A stretch of 5,809 bases of DNA. Origin: CAYWFP01 sp964457365. Its GTDB lineage: Bacteria > Planctomycetota > SZUA-567. Position 1 is the stretch's first letter. Every line of letters begins with the position of its first letter. The translations under genes were made by a program, and so were the position numbers. Positions 1-5,100 of the stretch are shown here, one piece after another. The DNA is taken from contig CAYWFP010000161.1 of assembly GCA_964457365.1 (NCBI GenBank), positions 1 to 5,809 on the forward strand. Reading direction: 5' to 3'. The notes beneath the pieces are model-generated. The model was not told where the DNA came from. It did no database searches and was given only the letters and a program-made list of their open reading frames with translations.

Positions 1-114
1 GCAGCGATCCAACAACCAGACACTCCGCATAATCCCCGAGTCCACATAATGCAAGTCGATGCGTTGCTTCCGCGCAGCACTTGATCGCATCTATTCGTAT
101 CCCAATCCGACAAA
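1..114. other. Left-edge segment, no assignable gene
   Basis: Two short open frames compete here. On the plus strand, frame 1 is open from the edge to a TGA at 82-84 (27 codons) and could be the last residues of a gene lying to the left. On the minus strand, a frame starting at ATG 90-88, directly after an in-frame TAG, stays open to the edge (30 codons; MRSSAARKQRIDLHYVDSGI...). The minus frame has somewhat more G or C at third codon positions, and a copy of the 19-bp repeat lies 24 bp upstream of its ATG, much as another copy lies 30 bp upstream of the sigma-like gene. Its ribosome binding site is weak (GGGA). Neither frame matches a family I recognise, so neither is called as a gene. Confidence 0.3.
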
Positions 115-133
115 GTGACAAAAGTGTCAGAAG
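115..133 (+). repeat. 19-bp tandem 9-mer element, copy 1
   Basis: The sequence is GTGACAAAAGTGTCAGAAG, two direct 9-mers of the form GTGNCANAA followed by G. This copy also contains a perfect small palindrome (TGACA-AAAG-TGTCA). It forms an imperfect inverted pair with copy 2 (16 of 19 positions match, 15-bp spacer). It follows another GACAAA, possibly a degenerate half-site. The TGA that ends the extended primase frame (129-127, minus) lies inside it. It may be a protein-binding site; the function is inferred. Confidence 0.8.
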
Positions 134-148
134 GGGGGCAGCGAATTA

Positions 149-167
149 CTTGTGGCACTTTTGGCAC
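149..167 (-). repeat. 19-bp tandem 9-mer element, copy 2
   Basis: On the minus strand this reads GTGCCAAAAGTGCCACAAG, two direct 9-mers GTGCCAAAA and GTGCCACAA followed by G. Similarity to copy 4 extends outward on both sides (CCTCaaGGCA before, T after), giving about 27 of 30 matching positions. It lies inside the extended primase frame, where the 9-bp unit equals three codons (Ser-Ala-Lys, Ser-Ala-Thr). Its start is 96 bp from that of copy 3, in the same orientation. Confidence 0.85.
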
Positions 168-244
168 TGCCTTGAGGGGAGGGATTACAGTAATTTTCGC
201 TTTCCCCATGCATCATTTCGTTGCAGGCCGAGTTACATTTCTGA

Positions 245-263
245 CTTGTGGCACTTATGTCAC
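245..263 (-). repeat. 19-bp tandem 9-mer element, copy 3
   Basis: On the minus strand this reads GTGACATAAGTGCCACAAG. It is preceded by GGGCA, as in copy 4 (AGGGCA), and followed by TCA, also as in copy 4. It is in the same orientation as copy 2, and the 96-bp offset keeps both in the same reading frame of the extended primase gene (Ser-Asp-Ile, Ser-Ala-Thr here). Confidence 0.85.
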
Positions 264-357
264 TGCCCGGGGGGGAGGAAAGCAGAAAAACTCTGGGGTT
301 GATATGATAGATCGTCTTCGGCGCTCCCCCGGTACGGTCATCCATCCTGGAGGTCAG

Positions 358-2733
358 TCAGTCGAGTTCGATCAGTCCGTCCGCTGCTTCAAGCACCTCG
401 TCCTTGGAGGCGAGTCCGGCCCAGTGGTTGCGATACACATCGCGCAAGGAGAAGCCGTCTTGTACCTTCTTCTCCAGGATTTTCCTGGCCAATAACCTTG
501 CCTTGCCCAGCGGATCCAGCGCACAGGCATAAATGCGGCGGGCATGGCTTTCGAGAAACGCGGCCCAGCGGATGGCGCGTTCGATATCATCCTGGTCGAC
601 CGGCCCCGAGTGTTTTTCCGCCAGGTGCAGGACCAAGGCGATCGAGGGGACAAGGCTGCGGTATTTGGCCAGATGACTCTCTACCGCAGTGGCTTCGTTG
701 CCGGCGCGGAGTCTCTGCTCCAGGCCGAGCCGCCACTGATTGAAGATCGTCTGGGCCTCGGGCGAGAACCGCAGAAACGGGAACTCGTTTTTGTCATCCA
801 CCTCCGCACCGACTGCGTCTGGATCCAGGTCGTCAAGGTATTCATAGATTGTGTAGGCGGCATCGCGAACTTGCGTATCCGGTCGGCGGTCAACGTTTCT
901 CCATGTCTTGCTGACATCCGGCCAGACGGCGAATTGGAAGCGTTGCATCAAGCCGTCGTCACCGAGTCCGCCATCGACGGCGTTACGGACATACGCTTCG
1001 ATCATGCCCGGCTGGATGCTGCCGATCACGCTGACGATGGCCGACTCGATCTCCACCGTGCCGCGCCCGATACGGTCGTAGGTGAATCGCTGCTTGCCGT
1101 CCCATGCTTCAAGATAGAACGCCCGGTCGCTCTCGCGGCCTTCCTTGTCCAGGTTGCGCAGGAAGCCGACCAGTTCATCACGCTTGATCAGTACGCCGTT
1201 GGGATTATCACGGAGAATCTCGCCCAGTTTCTCCACCGTAGCATCATTAATAAGGTAGCGCCTGCGAACCGGGGCGTCGGCTTCCTCGGCGGCATAATCC
1301 TCGTACTGCGGTTCGATCCCCTGCTTGAGTTTTTTCTTGATCGTCTGTTTCCGGGACTCCTGTTTGATGTCTCGGATATCGCATTCGAAGAGATAGCGTT
1401 TCTCTTCCTCTTCGTACCGCTCTTTCGCGCGCATCTCCAGGCGTTCCAGCGGGCGGATAATCTCGCTCAACAGGGGGCTTTTCATCACGCTCGGGCGGCC
1501 GATGATCATGCCGAAGAGATTGGGAATGACCGTCCAATCGTCATGCTGCTTGGGGCGGATTGCGACCTTGCGGCCGATGAGAGAGCCGAGCGCCACCATC
1601 AATGTCGCGGCGGAGAAATCCGGAGGCGCCTGCATGCGCTCGCAGACATCCTCAAGCCAAGGGCGAAACGTCTCCGGAAGAAGAGAATACACAAAGGGCT
1701 CTACCGGCGGCAACTGCTCGCCCAAAGCCTCGGGCTCCGGATACTTTTGCAGCTCTGCGCGATGGATTTCGCCGGGATTGACAGCCCTCGTGTCCGCGAC
1801 AAGATTATCGAAATCCTCGATCGAATGCTGTCTCAGCCAATCGGTCAGATCGTTCAGCCCGCTCTCGACCTGCTCCTCGGTAAACGGCAGGACGATGTTT
1901 TTCAGAAACGGGATCTTGCCGTCCAGAAGGTCCTGGCCAAACCAATCCACCAGCTTCGCTGCGCCCTTACGGCCGGCCGAGTCGCTGTCATATACGATGA
2001 CAACCCCATGACCGTGAAAGAGTTCGTGTGAGGGATTCGGCCAGGTTTCGGCGCCACCGGTAGAACATAGTGCGAGATATCCCTCCTGCGCCAGCCGGAT
2101 GGCATCGAACTCGCCTTCGCAGAGATAGACGGTCTCATTCGGCGATGCATCCCCGAGTCTGTCGATACCGAAGAGGCGGGGCTGGTTGCGATTCTTCAGG
2201 CCATACGTCTTGGGCTCTTTGTCTTTCGGCTTGCGCCAGAGGTGTTTCTTGATGTTGACGGCCTCGCCGGATTCGTTTCGGATCGGGATACAGAAGCGGT
2301 CCTGCTCGCGACCAAGCTTGAACCAGTTAATTGTTTCCAGCGTGATGCCTCGGTGCGCCAGGCGATCAAGGCCTTCGCTGCAGGTTACAAGCGCGTCATG
2401 GAGTTGATCGATCTGGCTTTCGGGTAATGACCCGGTCTTCGCAGCAGCTTTCCTCGGCTTGGACGATCTGCCCGATGCGGTTCCTTTCTCCAGTTCCGCG
2501 AGCAGTCTCCGTATCTCTGCATCACTATGATTCAGCGCCCTCAGGAATTCCCGGGCATTGCCTTGCATGCCGCAATTGTGGCATTTCCACAACCCCGTGG
2601 CCGTATCCACGCAGAAATCCCGCGCGCTTTTAGCGTGCCGGGTTACCGGGCAGGTGCCGCGAAGCTCGGGGCCGCTGCCGGCAAGGTCGGGGACGAACTG
2701 GCGATAGAGCGCCTCGTAGGAATAAACGCTCAT
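358..2733 (-). CDS. Primase-helicase-like protein with CHC2 zinc finger, TOPRIM and DUF3987 domains
   Basis: A 791-residue protein to the TGA. The N-terminus carries a CHC2-type zinc finger (C28, H33, C51, C54; TGLWKCHNCGMQGNA), the DNA-reading part of DnaG-type primases. A TOPRIM domain follows at about 200-265, with CEGEFDA (205-211) and YDSDSAG (248-254) supplying the metal-binding acidic residues. A DUF3987 P-loop ATPase domain covers about 340-735: Walker A-like GRPSVMKS (412-419), probable Walker B VLIKRDE (514-520), and an Arg-finger-like DDGLMQRF (592-599). Residues from about 745 form a winged-helix-like tail. Such proteins are known from plasmids, phages and genomic islands and are taken to prime and unwind DNA at the element's origin. 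The start was chosen because its ATG overlaps the stop of the upstream AlpA-like gene (ATGA), with AAAGGG seven bases before it; a frame open further upstream would run deep into that gene. The apparent stop is suspect, because family-like sequence continues in frame beyond it. Confidence 0.93.
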   Translation of the reverse strand: MSVYSYEALYRQFVPDLAGSGPELRGTCPVTRHAKSARDFCVDTATGLWKCHNCGMQGNAREFLRALNHSDAEIRRLLAELEKGTASGRSSKPRKAAAKTGSLPESQIDQLHDALVTCSEGLDRLAHRGITLETINWFKLGREQDRFCIPIRNESGEAVNIKKHLWRKPKDKEPKTYGLKNRNQPRLFGIDRLGDASPNETVYLCEGEFDAIRLAQEGYLALCSTGGAETWPNPSHELFHGHGVVIVYDSDSAGRKGAAKLVDWFGQDLLDGKIPFLKNIVLPFTEEQVESGLNDLTDWLRQHSIEDFDNLVADTRAVNPGEIHRAELQKYPEPEALGEQLPPVEPFVYSLLPETFRPWLEDVCERMQAPPDFSAATLMVALGSLIGRKVAIRPKQHDDWTVIPNLFGMIIGRPSVMKSPLLSEIIRPLERLEMRAKERYEEEEKRYLFECDIRDIKQESRKQTIKKKLKQGIEPQYEDYAAEEADAPVRRRYLINDATVEKLGEILRDNPNGVLIKRDELVGFLRNLDKEGRESDRAFYLEAWDGKQRFTYDRIGRGTVEIESAIVSVIGSIQPGMIEAYVRNAVDGGLGDDGLMQRFQFAVWPDVSKTWRNVDRRPDTQVRDAAYTIYEYLDDLDPDAVGAEVDDKNEFPFLRFSPEAQTIFNQWRLGLEQRLRAGNEATAVESHLAKYRSLVPSIALVLHLAEKHSGPVDQDDIERAIRWAAFLESHARRIYACALDPLGKARLLARKILEKKVQDGFSLRDVYRNHWAGLASKDEVLEAADGLIELD

Positions 2734-2954
2734 CGGGCCGCCCTTTCTTCCCGGATTCGTTCCCAGGCATCTCTGGCCGGGCAGCCCGCGCCGATCCACC
2801 TCCGAATCTCATCCGCGCGCCAGCGGACCGAACGTCCGATGCGTATGGGGGCGGGCACCAGATGCTGGCTGTTCCAACTCCACCACGTGGCCCGGCCCAC
2901 ATCGATCAACTCCGCGCAGTCGATATCCCGCAGCATTTCCTTGGCGCTTTCCAT
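2730..2954 (-). CDS. AlpA/excisionase-like helix-turn-helix DNA-binding protein
   Basis: A 74-residue protein of the AlpA/HTH_17 type. The helix-turn-helix covers about residues 12-34 (CAELIDVGRATWWSWNSQHL), followed by the wing-like P-x-P-x-R-I-G-x-S-V-R-W (34-45) and a final helix with EIRRW. The terminal GCPARDAWE also matches many island-borne members. These proteins bind DNA and act as excisionases or as transcriptional activators in prophages and integrative elements. The start at 2954 has a strong GGAGGAG six bases upstream; in-frame ATGs at 2975 and 3008 lack such a site. Its TGA overlaps the ATG of the primase gene (ATGA), so the two are translationally coupled, a pairing commonly seen in islands carrying DUF3987 proteins. 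The 220-bp gap before it holds GAAACCGGTTTC palindromes, likely control sites. Whether it regulates, assists replication or drives excision cannot be told; no integrase lies in the window. Confidence 0.88.
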   Translation of the reverse strand: MESAKEMLRDIDCAELIDVGRATWWSWNSQHLVPAPIRIGRSVRWRADEIRRWIGAGCPARDAWERIREERAAR

Positions 2955-3037
2955 TCCGAACTCCTCCCCGGTCATTCCTGCGAAGGTGGAGCGGCCGCAT
3001 GACCGCATTTCTTCGCTTCCGGGAGCACGGAGCGGAT

Positions 3038-3049
3038 GAAACCGGTTTC
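3038..3049. promoter_or_regulatory. Palindromic operator-like site, copy 1 (GAAACCGGTTTC)
   Basis: A perfect 12-bp palindrome centred about 90 bp upstream of the AlpA-like start. Its centre is 30 bp, close to three helical turns, from the second copy. Between the two lies a small inverted repeat CGGGA-tcaac-TCCCG (3049-3063). The shape, with a central CCGG and A/T flanks, resembles LacI-family operators, but no such regulator is in the window. Confidence 0.6.
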
Positions 3050-3067
3050 GGGATCAACTCCCGCATC

Positions 3068-3079
3068 GAAACCGGTTTC
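3068..3079. promoter_or_regulatory. Palindromic operator-like site, copy 2 (GAAACCGGTTTC)
   Basis: The second perfect copy of the 12-bp palindrome, between the sigma-like gene and the AlpA-like gene. Two identical perfect 12-mers this close together are very unlikely by chance. No convincing -35/-10 pair was found on the minus strand in 2955-3174, so position relative to a transcription start cannot be given. Confidence 0.6.
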
Positions 3080-3155
3080 AGATCGAAATGAATGGGCGGT
3101 AACCGACGGTATGAAGGCAGGATAAAAAAGTTTGGAAATAATCAGACTAAACGCG

Positions 3156-3176
3156 AAGCCGAAACCGGTTCGGCTT
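3156..3176 (-). terminator. Hairpin overlapping the stop of the sigma-like gene; contains a third, partial palindrome
   Basis: Eight-bp arms AAGCCGAA and TTCGGCTT enclose a 5-nt loop, and the stem includes bases of the TAA stop of the upstream gene (3177-3175). Transcribed leftwards it is followed by CGCGTTTAGTC, not a run of U, so it is at best a weak or Rho-assisted terminator, an attenuator or an RNA-stabilising hairpin. It also contains GAAACCGGTTCG (3161-3172), matching the 12-bp palindrome at 10 of 12 positions, so it may instead be an operator, 93 bp from copy 2. Confidence 0.4.
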
Positions 3177-3870
3177 ACTGGAAGGCTTGATCCGAAAGAG
3201 GCCGGGCGTGCCGAATCCGTTTTCGCATCATATCCACCAACGTCTCGCAGGCTTTGTCCGCCTGGCGCTGGAACGCCGCATGGTCAAGACCGACATGTTT
3301 GGCAAGGTGGTCGTCATTCAGCAGACGCCGTCGGCCATCGATCTCGACACCGTAGCGCATGGCAAGGAGGATCTTCTTCTCTACGCCCTCGGGAAATTGC
3401 TCGATGCAGTCCTCTTTTACGCGCGCCTGGGCAATCTCCCTGATTTCGGCGTTGGGATCGGTTGTCAATGATCGAATTCCAGGTTCATGCAGGTCTGGCT
3501 GGGATGCGTGTTCATATCGAGCGCCGACCGGGACGGCGTCTTCTGTCTGCTCCGAAAGTGGCGCGCGTCGCTCGCCCCACCCCTTGAACTGCTCGCGTAA
3601 GCGGTACACCTGTTTGCGGCCAGCCTTGTCCAGATCACGTTTCTCCGTAACACCGGCCCGCAATGCATCCAGTGCTCCATGCTGATACGCGCCGCCGAAA
3701 TCCTCCTGGTCTTCCACGCTTATCCGCACGCCCCGGCTTCTGAGCGAACCAGCGAATTTGCGGGCATAGGCAACCGCCTCGTGGGCGATCCATTCGGCCA
3801 GCTCCTGGGCGATTATAGATGATGTGGGGGCAGACTTACGCGATTGCATAACCTGAATCGAACTTGCCAT
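3175..3870 (-). CDS. Divergent sigma-70-like protein (putative)
   Basis: A 231-residue protein with no certain family. Two parts resemble a sigma-70 factor. Residues about 29-72 (AHEAVAYARKF ... EDQEDFGGAYQHGALDALRAG) have the rhythm of region 2, where a helical segment leads into the Glu-Asp-x-x-Gln-x-x-x-x-Ala-Leu motif. Residues about 161-217 (EGVEKKILLAMRYGVEIDGR, then LNDDHLAKHVGLDHAAFQRQADKACETL) parallel region 4, with a two-helix DNA-reading unit after a Leu-x-x-Arg-Tyr-Gly turn. The link between is long and charged. It may therefore steer RNA polymerase to the element's own promoters, or be a helix-turn-helix protein that only looks similar. The start at 3870 is set by GGAGG seven bases before the ATG; an upstream TTG (3945) would translate through repeat copy 4 and lacks a good site. 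It lies 148 bp after the orphan gene; that gap holds repeat copies 4 and 5 and no clear sigma-70 promoter. Confidence 0.75.
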   Translation of the reverse strand: MASSIQVMQSRKSAPTSSIIAQELAEWIAHEAVAYARKFAGSLRSRGVRISVEDQEDFGGAYQHGALDALRAGVTEKRDLDKAGRKQVYRLREQFKGWGERRAPLSEQTEDAVPVGARYEHASQPDLHEPGIRSLTTDPNAEIREIAQARVKEDCIEQFPEGVEKKILLAMRYGVEIDGRRRLLNDDHLAKHVGLDHAAFQRQADKACETLVDMMRKRIRHARPLSDQAFQ

Positions 3871-3900
3871 GAAAAATCCTCCGTCCCTACCCTCAGGGCA

Positions 3901-3919
3901 GTGACAAAAGTGCCAGAAG
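3901..3919 (+). repeat. 19-bp tandem 9-mer element, copy 4
   Basis: The sequence is GTGACAAAAGTGCCAGAAG, two direct 9-mers GTGACAAAA and GTGCCAGAA followed by G. It lies 30 bp upstream of the sigma-like ATG, just ahead of its ribosome binding site, so anything bound here could affect that gene's transcription. It starts 95 bp from copy 5, in the same orientation. Flanking bases (CCTCAGGGCA before, TCA after) are shared with copies 2 and 3. Confidence 0.85.
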
Positions 3920-3995
3920 TCAAAATCTTTACAGTCAGTGCTCAACTATGAGAGAGTAGGCCAAAAAAATAACCTTATTCACTCCCCCCAAGGAA

Positions 3996-4014
3996 GTGAC
4001 AAAAGTGCCAGAAG
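3996..4014 (+). repeat. 19-bp tandem 9-mer element, copy 5
   Basis: The sequence is GTGACAAAAGTGCCAGAAG, identical to copy 4 over the full 19 bp. It begins five bases beyond the stop codon of the orphan 324-residue gene (stop 4021-4019 on the minus strand). A run of C precedes it (CCCCCCAAGG) and GGGGA follows, so the flanks are G/C-rich, as in copies 1-3. Confidence 0.85.
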
Positions 4015-4018
4015 GGGA

Positions 4019-4993
4019 TCAGGCTGGCTGTACAATCTGCTGGGGAAGAAGAAAAGCGTCATATGGGACAAGCCTTTCATCATCGATTCGTCCGAAGAAG
4101 GCCCGAACATTCTCCATGTCGTACAGGTGCAGTATTCGTTCCGACGGGCCTCCGTCCTTCCTGATCTCCCGCGCCATGCAGACGGGACCGGTCCAGACGA
4201 CGCCATTCTGACTGCTAACATTCCCTTCCTGGGTTAGTTTGTCCAGCTTGCGGATTTTGCTCCGGCTTGCACCCTCGCAGCCGGCGATGATGTTCTTCAG
4301 GTCAATATAGCGCACTTCGCTCCCCTGACCGCCGCAGACGGTGATGCGGTTGCCGAGAATGTGAGGCTCAGGATCGGAATGGTTTGAGTCGGTAGCTCGC
4401 GCTTCACACTCATCTGATGCTTTCGACAGATCCGCGTCCGGGCCGGGAAATCGTTCAATGTCCGCCGCTTCATGCGTGTCTTCCGCGTCAAACGCCGGAG
4501 GAATGGAGTACTCATTGGCCAGGGACGTTCCGGCATAGGTCAGTCGCACATAGGTGTTCCGCCCCTGATGGTTGGGCATGCCCGGATGCCATTCGTCCAC
4601 CTTGGTTTCCAGAAAATACCCCGCATACAGTGCGGCGTTATAAGCCCTGTCGGCTTCTCCCGGGGAAAGTCCCGCCGCGACCAACCCGCTTTTCAGACAC
4701 GAATAGACGAGTTCGCACCGCAGGCCGTGTTCCCGCCATTTTTGCTGAGTATGTCTGTCGCGAAAGGCAAGCACCGCCTCCATGACACGCATGAACCGGG
4801 CCGCGTATCCGGCCAGCGCCAGATCCGCGTACCCGTCCCACTCGTCCTTCTCTGGAGCGCGGAGAATCTCACGCTTCGCCCATTCGATCCACGCCTGGCC
4901 GGGAAGATCGTGCCGTTCAGGCCAGCCGAAAGATTCCCGCTCCGGCATCACCACCTGCAACGTCTGCCACAGATCTCTGTCCGTGTAGTCCAT
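4019..4993 (-). CDS. Orphan protein of unknown function (324 residues)
   Basis: I do not recognise a family. The start at 4993 is well supported, with GGAGG seven bases before the ATG, and the frame is open throughout. Three parts can be seen. Residues 1-160 are mostly helical in character and rich in Trp and Tyr (WPERHDLPGQAWIEWAKREI near 24-43; AAGLSPGEADRAYNAALYAG at 106-125). Residues about 165-212 are an acidic, low-hydrophobic linker. Residues 213-324 mix short strands and helices; ASRSKIRKLDKLTQEGNV (242-259) could be a recognition helix and turn, and VWTGPVCMAREIRKDG an adjoining hairpin, so a small DNA-binding unit is possible. There is no signal peptide or membrane segment, so it is presumably cytoplasmic. 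It is the first of the minus-strand set behind a good promoter; by position a DNA-binding or replication accessory role is an inference only. Confidence 0.85.
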   Translation of the reverse strand: MDYTDRDLWQTLQVVMPERESFGWPERHDLPGQAWIEWAKREILRAPEKDEWDGYADLALAGYAARFMRVMEAVLAFRDRHTQQKWREHGLRCELVYSCLKSGLVAAGLSPGEADRAYNAALYAGYFLETKVDEWHPGMPNHQGRNTYVRLTYAGTSLANEYSIPPAFDAEDTHEAADIERFPGPDADLSKASDECEARATDSNHSDPEPHILGNRITVCGGQGSEVRYIDLKNIIAGCEGASRSKIRKLDKLTQEGNVSSQNGVVWTGPVCMAREIRKDGGPSERILHLYDMENVRAFFGRIDDERLVPYDAFLLPQQIVQPA

Positions 4994-5060
4994 ACAATAT
5001 CCTCCGCTATCGCCTCAAACGAATCGGGACGCTAATCGACAAACCTATTCAACTTCGTTC

Positions 5061-5084
5061 GGAATACGACAACTATAGCATTCC
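5061..5084. promoter_or_regulatory. Inverted repeat over the -10 box (putative operator)
   Basis: GGAATAC (5061-5067) and GCATTCC (5078-5084) are inverted copies with one mismatch in seven, separated by 10 bp. The -10 hexamer lies in the spacer and the predicted transcription start in the left arm, which is where a repressor would block RNA polymerase. The binding protein is unknown; the AlpA-like protein or the orphan protein would be candidates for feedback. Confidence 0.35.
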
Positions 5085-5100
5085 AGTTCTGCATTGGCAA
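5072..5100 (-). promoter_or_regulatory. Sigma-70 promoter for the minus-strand genes
   Basis: On the minus strand, TTGCCA (5100-5095) and TATAGT (5077-5072) are separated by exactly 17 bp, with a TG one base before the -10 box (extended -10). Transcription would start near 5065, leaving a leader of about 70 nt before the ATG of the orphan gene. It is the only strong sigma-70 promoter I see in the window, so it may drive the whole minus-strand set in part. Confidence 0.7.

Larger units (their letters stand above)
127..357 (-). other. In-frame C-terminal extension of the primase gene beyond a UGA codon
   Basis: Immediately after the TGA at 360-358 the same reading frame continues for 76 codons, to a TGA at 129-127. 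The first part reads LTSRMDDRTGGAPKTI and then YHINPRVFLL. From family knowledge, a Thr-Gly-Gly-x-Pro turn followed by Tyr-x-Ile-Asn-Pro is how the terminal winged helix of many DUF3987 primase-helicase proteins finishes, so about 20-25 of these codons look like genuine coding sequence cut off by the TGA. With Trp at the TGA the join reads ELD-W-LTSR, consistent with the Trp-Leu often found there. The rest runs through repeat copies 3 and 2 and gives low-complexity GSDISATS and GSAKSATS segments. Independent initiation at ATG 345-343 is less likely: AGG directly abuts that ATG with no proper spacing, although termination-reinitiation across 12 nt cannot be excluded. Alternatives are a nonsense mutation, programmed or leaky UGA readthrough, or a sequencing error. 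Confidence 0.6.

Noticed and set aside
115..280. CRISPR array
   Set aside because: The copies are in mixed orientation with unequal spacing, there are no regular spacers, and no cas gene is present.
358..360. Genome-wide use of TGA as tryptophan
   Set aside because: The AlpA-like gene and the orphan gene both end at TGA with nothing family-like after it, and Trp is otherwise encoded by TGG, so one local event is more likely than a different genetic code.
544..2031. Long open frame (495 codons) on the plus strand opposite the primase gene
   Set aside because: It lies entirely antisense to a gene with clear CHC2, TOPRIM and P-loop motifs; it has no family-like motifs and arises from the codon bias of the real gene.
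2575..2595. TTGTGG-cattt-CCACAA inverted repeat with a repeat-like half-site
   Set aside because: It encodes the LWKCHNC zinc-finger residues of the primase and matches only one half of the 19-bp element, so chance from codon constraint is the simplest reading.
3895..3919. TGGCAC in the repeats as a sigma-54 -24 box
   Set aside because: The required GG-N10-GC spacing to a -12 GC is not met in any of the copies I checked (2 and 4); the tandem 9-mer pattern explains all five better.
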